From assembly GCA_003640385.1 (NCBI GenBank), contig RCAB01000416.1, positions 1 to 56,574 on the forward strand: a stretch of DNA of 56,574 bases, given 5' to 3'. Below the pieces are notes generated by a model. The model did no database searches and was not told the origin of the DNA. It saw only the letters and a list, made by a program, of their open reading frames with translations. This document shows, in pieces, positions 53,001-56,574 of the stretch. Position 1 is the first letter of the stretch, and every line of letters begins with the position of its first letter. A program made the translations under genes and the position numbers. This stretch comes from Setaria digitata (taxonomy: Eukaryota > Nematoda > Chromadorea > Rhabditida > Setariidae).

Positions 53001-56000
53001 ACATGACTATTAATTAATTTGCTTACTCATTGCTGTTTTAACGGTGGATTTTTTTTTTTTTTTTAACTGATAACAATAAAATCAAAATAGGACGAGAAAA
53101 AGTTACGCACTGTTGAATAATCTTTCCGGAGGGCCAATAAAAAGTTCATAATTTTTAACATTGGGTCTGTTAATTTTCACAGATATGGTGAAAAAAAAAA
53201 AAAAAACGGAAAGCATGTTGCAACAAATTGCACCAGACACATTTGGCAAAATTAAGATTATCCGGATATCAGGAAATTATATCAGAATTACAAGGATTTT
53301 CGGCTAATATATTTTATTATTTATTGCTGTTAATTTGAGGAATTGTCAATTGAGCTAAAAGTTTTTGTTAATAGACAGACAGAAGACTTTTTGAATAAAA
53401 TTTGTCGATTTCTGCTTACTTGATAAATTACTCCTTTATTTGTTTTTTTTTGTTTTTGTTTTTGTTTTTAAGCTCATTTAATTAAAATTGAGCTAAAAAA
53501 GCTTCATAATTTGAACAATTGTATTTTAGAAAAGCAATTTTTCTTTATAAGCGAATACTTGTTCTTTTATTATTTCTTTCTTCTTACTATTGTCAATTAT
53601 TATCTTTAACAGTATTCCAACTTTTTTTTTTTCCAATTTTCCTAGATCATAAACATTATGGTGAATTTTTATGATTTATTTTTTAGCAAAAATTATTATT
53701 GCCCACTTTACAATTTATGTGTGTTCATTAATTTGCTCCGCGCATATTTCACACATTAGAAATTAGCAGAATGAATGAATTAATTGCCCGTCTGATTTCT
53801 TTCAGAAATCAGCAAGGACCGAAAAGTGGTTCAGCAAATGAACCGTACACTAATAGGAAGAGTGAATAATTTCGTGAAAAATGACGAAGAGGACGATATG
53901 AGCACAAAATTATGAAGGATTCTTATTAATCGATCATTATAAATGAAAAGTATGATGTGGAATGATTGAAAATGTTTCAATCATATAAAACGTGAAATTG
54001 TTAGGGACGTTTTTATTTATATACCGGAAAAAAAAAAAAGAAAGAAGGAAAGAAAAGAAAAGAAACGACGTGAAATGACTGGAATACGTTTTGCTCATCC
54101 GGAAAAAGAGAGATGCGGCGGAATAGTTGAGAATTTTTCTGTCAAATATCAGAAGAAAATAGTTGGGAAAGGTTTTGTTGTTTCTTTGCTTTCCGTTTAT
54201 TCGTGAAATGCTTATTGCAAACGGAAAGGTAATGACGGAAGGAAGAATTTTGTAAAGGAAGACAAAAGAGCAATTTCGGAGAAAGTGCGATTTATGTGTT
54301 TTGTGCCGTATTACAGCGTCGAATGTTTACCTCATTTGCATAATTGCAAAGCCAAGGTCAGTCATTAATGGGCTACGTGAATCATTTGTAGTTTGAATAT
54401 GAAGCTCTAAATTTACGAGTGAAACGTTAGTTCAAATTAAACAATTTCAATTTGTAAAATTTCAAAACGCAAAATTCATTTAATGCATAAATAATTCCCT
54501 TACATATTCAGTTTGTTAAATGAATCTCCTTTTAATGTTTCTTCTTGCACCATTAATGTGATTATTAATTAATTATTCTTCCTTCTTTTGTCACATATTG
54601 AATGATAACTTTAAAATTAAATTTATGCTATGATAACTTTTTAAAGAAAAAAAATCGTTGAAATGAGAGAGAATAGAGAGAATGAAGGAAGAAAAAAGAG
54701 GAAAGAAAGAAATGGATAAAAAAAATATGAAGAGGTCAAAGGGAAAAAGTTAAGAGGAAAGGTTTAAATCTCAAAAAAGTTATGTATTTTTTTCATAATT
54801 TCAAAAACTCTTAGCTTTTTGGAGCTTCCTCTTCTTTTTTTTCTTTTTGTTGGTTTTAAATTAATACATCTTTATCTAAACTTTATAACTTTCAAATTCC
54901 GTCTATGTATCAAAAAAAAAGCATACTGTGAAGGACAGATGATGTGGGGACACTTCTCGACAATTGGACGTGGTCGTGGCTGATCGCCGCATAATCGTTC
55001 CGGTACAATCCGTTCATTCCGGACATTTTGGCACACAGATACGGACACACGGTAAGCTAAGATAACAGAAATCCATGCTACACTAATAGATTAAGCTTTA
55101 GCGTTCATGTAGAACAAAAATATTACTTAGCATCAAAGATTAGGTCTAGAAGAACTGAAAACTAATAGACACGATCTCACTAAATTGTCAGTAAGAACGT
55201 TTTCCTTAATGTCTAGGCAAAATCGTTTCTCACAGTTAGGGAAAAAATCACTTCAAGCAATAATTTAACAAAATTTCAATTGAAATTTCATTCCATTTCA
55301 AAAAAAAAGGAAGAAAATTCTTCACCATTTGGCCCACAAGTAGCATCACAAGGTGAAAATTGCTTCGTATCTCGCCACTGAAATATCGTACGTCCGCAAC
55401 TTTCACCCGTACCACCGCATATTCCACAATGATCATAACGAGTATTTGACTGAACAATTCCATCACAACCAACATGCTGGAAAAGATAAAAAGCAAAGAA
55501 AAATTTTAGGATAAAAGAATCCAGCCATTTGAGGATAATGAGCCAACTTTTCAGGATGTTTTTACGGCAGAAGTGTTGCAGCCTTATGTTCCGGTTAATT
55601 TGTTAACTCAAAGAGATTTAATCTATCATAAACCGTTTTGTAAGCTAACCTGGCAGGTTCCATTGACGCAAACAGATTTATTATATCCTTCGATAAAGCA
55701 CGAAGTACCATCATTCAACTTCTCCACTTCCTGTTCCTTACCTGTGTTCACAGAACGGCACACAATTGTGCACTTAAGTTAGAAAATGATTTGAATTTGA
55801 TGAGAAATTAAATTATTTCCAGTAAACTTGCAGATGTTGTTAAAATTGTAATTATTTATGGGGGGGGGGGGGAAAAAGGAAAGATCCATTGTGTACGTAG
55901 GTGAATCTTAGATTAATTGATTAATTAATATACTATCATTTCATTTTATCTTTTTTCACTCCAATAATTTTCTTAGATTGAAGTTGTTTAAAATGAACAG

Positions 56001-56175
56001 TGAAAACGAGAGTTCTGAATAAAGCTTAAATAAAAAATATGCAAATATTACATGCCTGATGATCACTTTTCATCGGGATCCATTTTTCCGGTTGCATCTT
56101 ATTGTTATAATTTGATACTTCATTGAGCTTTGAGCAGCGTGATTCTTCTGACTGAATTGAAATGTTACTACATTG
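25723..56175 (-). CDS. madd-4: MADD-4/Punctin-like secreted ADAMTS-like protein (5' end uncertain)
   Basis: Twenty-five exons join in phase to 1,049 residues ending at TGA (25723-25725). Domain order, residues counted from the first supported exon: ADAMTS-type cysteine-rich region (1-107; QCSN, DGTSC, GCDG, CGICGGTG), TSP1 repeats 1-3 (about 108-295), linker (296-366), TSP1 4-7 (367-630), one I-set Ig domain (about 660-740; KCPV, IFWTKDGK, DAGVYAC), TSP1 8-10 (810-1000) and a 50-residue tail. There are no metalloprotease exons, no ADAMTS spacer and no PLAC domain in this model. Many repeats carry W-x-x-W-type (C-mannosylation) and CSxTCG (O-fucosylation) motifs. In C. elegans MADD-4 is secreted by motor neurons, clusters acetylcholine and GABA receptors at neuromuscular junctions and guides muscle arms. 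Its long and short isoforms differ by the N-terminal TSP1 block. ADAMTSL1/3 are the vertebrate relatives. The symbol rests on architecture, not on an alignment. Confidence 0.8.
26162..26235 (-). CDS. madd-4: madd-4-like exon: start of TSP1 repeat 10
   Basis: Acceptor gtttttcag, donor CAG|GTAATT. It encodes NCTADWRTSVWGQCSRTCGD then GGVQ. Confidence 0.9.
26236..28738 (-). other. 2.5-kb last-but-one intron of the madd-4-like gene
   Basis: AT-rich with poly-A/T runs and the GATA-containing repeat at 27267-27378. No exon-like island seen; phase runs directly across it. Confidence 0.6.
27267..27378. repeat. diverged TATCACTGAAAAGATAAG repeat with GATA sites
   Basis: Four imperfect copies spaced about 25-35 bases apart near 27267, 27297, 27325 and 27358. 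Three carry a GATAA motif beside a TATCA motif. Confidence 0.6.
28739..28880 (-). CDS. madd-4: madd-4-like exon: rest of TSP1 repeat 9
   Basis: Acceptor ttggtttttcag, donor AATG|GTAAAT. It encodes CVLSRCVRHSTSIQRREVKC, ELCDRESRPKVKKECIN. CVLSRC lacks the glycine of canonical repeats. Confidence 0.9.
29161..29313 (-). CDS. madd-4: madd-4-like exon: rest of repeat 8, start of repeat 9
   Basis: Acceptor tatacttctcag, donor GAG|GTAGGA. It encodes VRQLKCRISYQGSIGYLDDD, VCESFG, SCIPSYCPRWQASPWSE. Confidence 0.9.
29527..29595 (-). CDS. madd-4: madd-4-like exon: start of TSP1 repeat 8
   Basis: Acceptor aataagtttag, donor CAG|GTTATT. It encodes IDYAVGEWSQCPHYNCGKTG then RAQ. The usual CSxTCG is replaced by CPHYNCG. 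Confidence 0.85.
29687..29770 (-). CDS. madd-4: madd-4-like exon: linker before repeat 8
   Basis: Acceptor ttgaatttcag, donor AAA|GTAACT. It encodes KVRQSLKVNGDIRMLERLVD then VTEPGNIK. Confidence 0.8.
30154..30252 (-). CDS. madd-4: madd-4-like exon: acidic linker
   Basis: Acceptor tttatcatttag, donor CAA|GTAAGG. It encodes HEYDNDSRSMLNQNIDDSDI then ENDPIAVDQRLLQ, a hydrophilic acidic linker after the Ig domain. Confidence 0.8.
30554..30693 (-). CDS. madd-4: madd-4-like exon: Ig domain, second cysteine
   Basis: Acceptor gttatcattcag fits the upstream phase (GCT) and the usual Ig spacing; an upstream alternative at 30731 does not. It encodes HVKVSSNGALRIFHARPEDA then GVYACIANGIQGNV. Donor AAA|GTATTT. 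Confidence 0.85.
30888..30963 (-). CDS. madd-4: madd-4-like exon: Ig domain, first cysteine and core tryptophan
   Basis: Acceptor tttcatttcag, donor AATG|GTATAA. It encodes VKCPVRNYAKNKIFWTKDGK then KITNN. Confidence 0.85.
31162..31264. repeat. four-copy tandem repeat, 25-27-base unit
   Basis: Units beginning tctcaagaaattttaaaaac start at 31162, 31189, 31214 and 31241, inside the intron that splits the Ig domain. The second copy is diverged. Confidence 0.9.
31359..31519 (-). CDS. madd-4: madd-4-like exon: end of repeat 7, linker, start of Ig domain
   Basis: Acceptor attttgcag, donor AAG|GTATGA. It encodes LCSSLTSS (last TSP1 cysteine), a histidine-rich linker, and LNIGGSAKLFVGTSLK, the first Ig strands. 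Confidence 0.85.
31731..31893 (-). CDS. madd-4: madd-4-like exon: TSP1 repeat 7
   Basis: Acceptor tttaatttag, donor TTGG|GTGAGC. It encodes VGNWGQCSTTCGPGEQRREV then TCEQR, IQCRHIEKPPTVQLCDL. Confidence 0.9.
32079..32213 (-). CDS. madd-4: madd-4-like exon: rest of repeat 6
   Basis: Acceptor atacatgaag is poor, but phase and the RTRK-VRC join are convincing. It encodes VRCIRRISRTGG, PDGQCPQPKPTNSEACGLVD and CPVMWK. Donor AAG|GTTATT. Confidence 0.85.
32442..32498 (-). CDS. madd-4: madd-4-like exon: TSP1 repeat 6 core
   Basis: Acceptor cttctgttag, donor AAG|GTTAAT. It encodes IGEMSQCSHTCGGGLRTRK, 19 residues. Confidence 0.9.
32755..32891 (-). CDS. madd-4: madd-4-like exon: rest of repeat 5
   Basis: Acceptor tctggtttcag, donor GAT|GTTAGT. 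It encodes KQRSTLKCVDVKRRTAVAWS, FCDAKQRP and SCNNDPCPPEWD. Confidence 0.9.
33219..33380 (-). CDS. madd-4: madd-4-like exon: end of repeat 4, start of TSP1 repeat 5
   Basis: Acceptor atacatttag, donor GGCG|GTATAT. It encodes FQPCQVQQCPLNEASDD and later FKWDYGDWTVCSASCLG. Confidence 0.9.
33971..34101 (-). CDS. madd-4: madd-4-like exon: TSP1 repeat 4
   Basis: Acceptor gtcattaag gives FYPGQWGPCSTTCGPGVATR then TVECIA and LPDYECE. An alternative acceptor gggtcag at 34086 would start at WGPC but breaks the phase with the upstream donor. Donor GAAG|GTTAGC. Confidence 0.8.
34759..34899 (-). CDS. madd-4: madd-4-like linker exon
   Basis: Acceptor taatttttaag, donor CACG|GTAGTT. The in-phase frame reads YVAQAPFAGIWADERDEQRV through GNSIADGGHVIGAQP. 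It is one of the most GC-rich exons of the window. A second frame is fully open too and resembles a signal peptide (see findings). Confidence 0.75.
36832..36832. other. single N at end of a poly-T run
   Basis: One ambiguous base after about 30 Ts. Further single Ns occur at 40802, 41598 and 47274. They mark homopolymer or contig-join uncertainty in the assembly. Confidence 0.9.
38279..38612. repeat. imperfect ATC/ACC/ATT trinucleotide-rich region
   Basis: About 330 bases dominated by degenerate ATC, ACT and ATT triplets. The threonine/isoleucine-rich plus-strand ORF at 38407-38679 is a translation of this repeat. Confidence 0.8.
42695..42734 (-). CDS. madd-4: madd-4-like 40-base linker exon
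   Basis: Acceptor ctcttttgcag, donor TTCG|GTAAGT. It encodes IAGTPSVSLDRF. Its length is not a multiple of three, so it must be constitutive in the long form. Phase fits 45903 and 34899. Confidence 0.75.
44788..44905. repeat. 118-base direct repeat, copy 1
   Basis: Identical to 45069-45186 except for one G/A difference (gttgagatctg versus gttgaaatctg). The copies are 281 bases apart. Confidence 0.95.
45069..45186. repeat. 118-base direct repeat, copy 2
   Basis: Second copy of 44788-44905, followed within 30 bases by a long palindrome. Confidence 0.95.
45214..45253. repeat. 40-base perfect palindrome
   Basis: Each 20-base half is the exact reverse complement of the other, centred on acgtttaaacgt, with no loop. 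It would extrude as a cruciform or hairpin. Confidence 0.95.
45903..46020 (-). CDS. madd-4: madd-4-like exon: end of TSP1 repeat 3
   Basis: Acceptor tttttttcag, donor AACG|GTTAAT. It encodes IECRQEGERIADYSCK, then EQPCYTGVACPANFNN. Confidence 0.9.
46271..46372 (-). CDS. madd-4: madd-4-like exon: end of repeat 2, start of TSP1 repeat 3
   Basis: Acceptor atttcttcttcag, donor CAG|GTGATA. It encodes RRCNRKSCPKWEKGDWTS and CSVTCGKGFRTRQ, with a perfect CSxTCG motif. Confidence 0.9.
46804..46960 (-). CDS. madd-4: madd-4-like exon: TSP1 repeat 2
   Basis: Acceptor ttttccctcag, donor CCG|GTAAGT. It encodes WMIGKWSECTVSCNGGYQTR, then TVYCVESS and DDQYCWQTHRP. Confidence 0.9.
47171..47392. repeat. near-identical tandem copies separated by one N
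   Basis: 47171-47273 and 47275-47392 are the same sequence apart from one substitution and about 15 extra bases in a T tract. The N at 47274 sits exactly between them, which points to an unmerged contig overlap. Confidence 0.9.
51286..51393. repeat. four perfect 27-base tandem repeats
   Basis: Unit starts ataatttattcaaatttt and ends aatgaaatg. Copies are 51286-51312, 51313-51339, 51340-51366 and 51367-51393, with no differences. Confidence 0.95.
53962..53984. repeat. 10-base-stem hairpin
   Basis: ATGATTGAAA, a 3-base loop, then TTTCAATCAT. Too short for a microRNA precursor. Confidence 0.8.
54927..55056 (-). CDS. madd-4: madd-4-like exon: rest of TSP1 repeat 1
   Basis: Acceptor gttatcttag, donor CACA|GTATGC. 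It encodes YRVSVSVCQNVRNERIVPER, then LCGDQP, VEKCPHIICPS. An 8-kb intron follows. Confidence 0.8.
55326..55476 (-). CDS. madd-4: madd-4-like exon: end of cysteine-rich region and first TSP1
   Basis: Acceptor atcttttccag, donor AATG|GTGAAG. It encodes HVGCDG, then DHCGICGGTGESC, then directly FSPCDATCGPN. The TSP1 repeat starts without the roughly 120-residue spacer usual in ADAMTS proteins. Confidence 0.85.
55650..55772 (-). CDS. madd-4: madd-4-like exon: cysteine-rich region
   Basis: Acceptor ctaacttaag, donor CAG|GTTAGC. It encodes CTIVCRSVNTG through NDGTSCF and SVCVNGTCQ, matching the C-x3-C, DGT-x-C and C-x3-G-x-C pattern of ADAMTS proteins. Confidence 0.85.
55860..55872. repeat. poly-G run (13 bases)
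   Basis: The longest G run in this AT-rich window, within an intron of the madd-4-like gene. A second G-rich stretch is at 49152-49166. Confidence 0.9.
56056..56175 (-). CDS. madd-4: madd-4-like exon: start of cysteine-rich region
   Basis: Acceptor atttcctttcag. It encodes QCSNISIQSEESRC through KWIPMKSDHQ. The only phase-compatible donor is CAG|GCATGT, a GC-AG intron, which restores the DHQ-CTIVC join expected in ADAMTS cysteine-rich regions. Confidence 0.75.
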
Positions 56176-56355
56176 CTGAAAGGAAATTGTAATAAGTATC
56201 GATTAAATTATATTTCTACCTGACAAATTCTTCCAGTTACATTTCTTTTTTCTTTTTCAAAAAATTTTATTTGATTTTTCTTTTTCGTTTTCTCCTGAAT
56301 TTCAAAAATTGCAATTACACAGCTTTTCTTTGCTCATTTAATGACAATTACTCAC

Positions 56356-56376
56356 AACGATGCTCATGGAATGTAA
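56356..56376 (-). CDS. madd-4: tentative 21-base microexon (madd-4-like)
   Basis: Acceptor cttaatcag and donor GTT|GTGAGT bound a phase-0 exon reading LHSMSIV before QCSN. It competes with the 56396-56464 proposal for the upstream end. Confidence 0.2.
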
Positions 56377-56395
56377 CTGATTAAGTACTACCTAC

Positions 56396-56464
56396 TATCA
56401 TAGCTAACTGGAAAAATAAAGCGAGTTTATTCAGAAAATGAAATTTATCCGAACTGCTCATCAT
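56396..56464 (-). CDS. madd-4: tentative first exon with signal peptide (madd-4-like)
   Basis: ATGATG opens a frame MMSSSDKFHFLNKLALFF then QLAMI, a good signal-peptide shape. A donor ATA|GTAGGT leaves phase 0, which fits the next exon at 56175. The donor is weak and ADAMTS-like proteins usually begin with a TSP1 repeat, so the true start may lie outside the window. Confidence 0.3.
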
Positions 56465-56574
56465 TTCGTTTCTACACTCTTTTAATCTCATTCATTAACA
56501 AAGCTTCAATGAATTAAATTAAACGAGAAGAAAAAATTCCAAAAGAAATTAACGCCTAAAAGAAAAAAAAAAAA

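Larger units (their letters stand above)
46961..54926 (-). other. 8-kb intron of the madd-4-like gene
   Basis: Phase runs directly from 54927 to 46960, so no exon is needed here. It holds poly-A/T runs, a near-duplicate around an N (47171-47392), a four-copy 27-base tandem repeat (51286-51393) and a small hairpin (53962-53984). I see no nested gene. Confidence 0.6.

Noticed and set aside
1..56574. CRISPR arrays, bacterial operons, intact transposons or viral elements
   Set aside because: None seen. The direct repeats are microsatellites or simple tandem duplications, and no transposase, integrase or reverse-transcriptase motif was found in any frame I read.

Overview
The window looks like AT-rich nematode genomic DNA. 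Coding exons are small and richer in GC, introns are long and full of poly-A/poly-T runs, and many acceptors have the TTTCAG form. One of the two genes belongs to the nematode-expanded MOLO1 family. A parasitic clade III (spirurid/filarial) nematode is my best guess, but this is inference only. All gene models were assembled by hand from exon-like islands, splice sites and phase continuity.

Gene 1 (+ strand, about 3.2-15.4 kb) is an eleven-exon gene for a MOLO1-domain membrane protein of about 386 residues. It has an N-terminal hydrophobic segment, the VCDPD and CxC motifs, a conserved FARLLRERW...GEC block and one C-terminal transmembrane helix. Every exon junction is in phase. Two further exons at 17.5 and 18.0 kb could give an alternative C-terminus.

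15.4-25.7 kb is the space between two converging genes. It holds microsatellites, an orphan exon that looks like the second half of a saposin-B domain, and a degenerate tRNA-like element with A-box/B-box-like motifs and a flanking inverted repeat.

Gene 2 (- strand, 25.7-56.2 kb or slightly further) is a secreted ADAMTS-like matrix protein of at least 1,049 residues in 25 supported exons. The order is ADAMTS-type cysteine-rich region, three TSP1 repeats, a linker, four TSP1 repeats, one Ig domain, three TSP1 repeats and a short tail. This is the architecture I associate with nematode MADD-4/Punctin. Introns of 7.8 and 8.0 kb separate the amino-terminal TSP1 block from the rest, which suits an internal promoter for a short isoform.

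Both genes have C. elegans family members that act at the levamisole-sensitive acetylcholine receptor synapse: MOLO-1 is a receptor auxiliary subunit and MADD-4 is the extracellular organiser. Their tail-to-tail adjacency is therefore of interest, though it may be coincidence. The most unusual details are an apparent GC-AG intron, a signal-peptide-like second reading frame in the linker exon, frequent GTTA donors in gene 2, a cluster of TGACGT motifs in intron 1 of gene 1, and a near-duplicate joined by a single N that is probably an assembly artefact.
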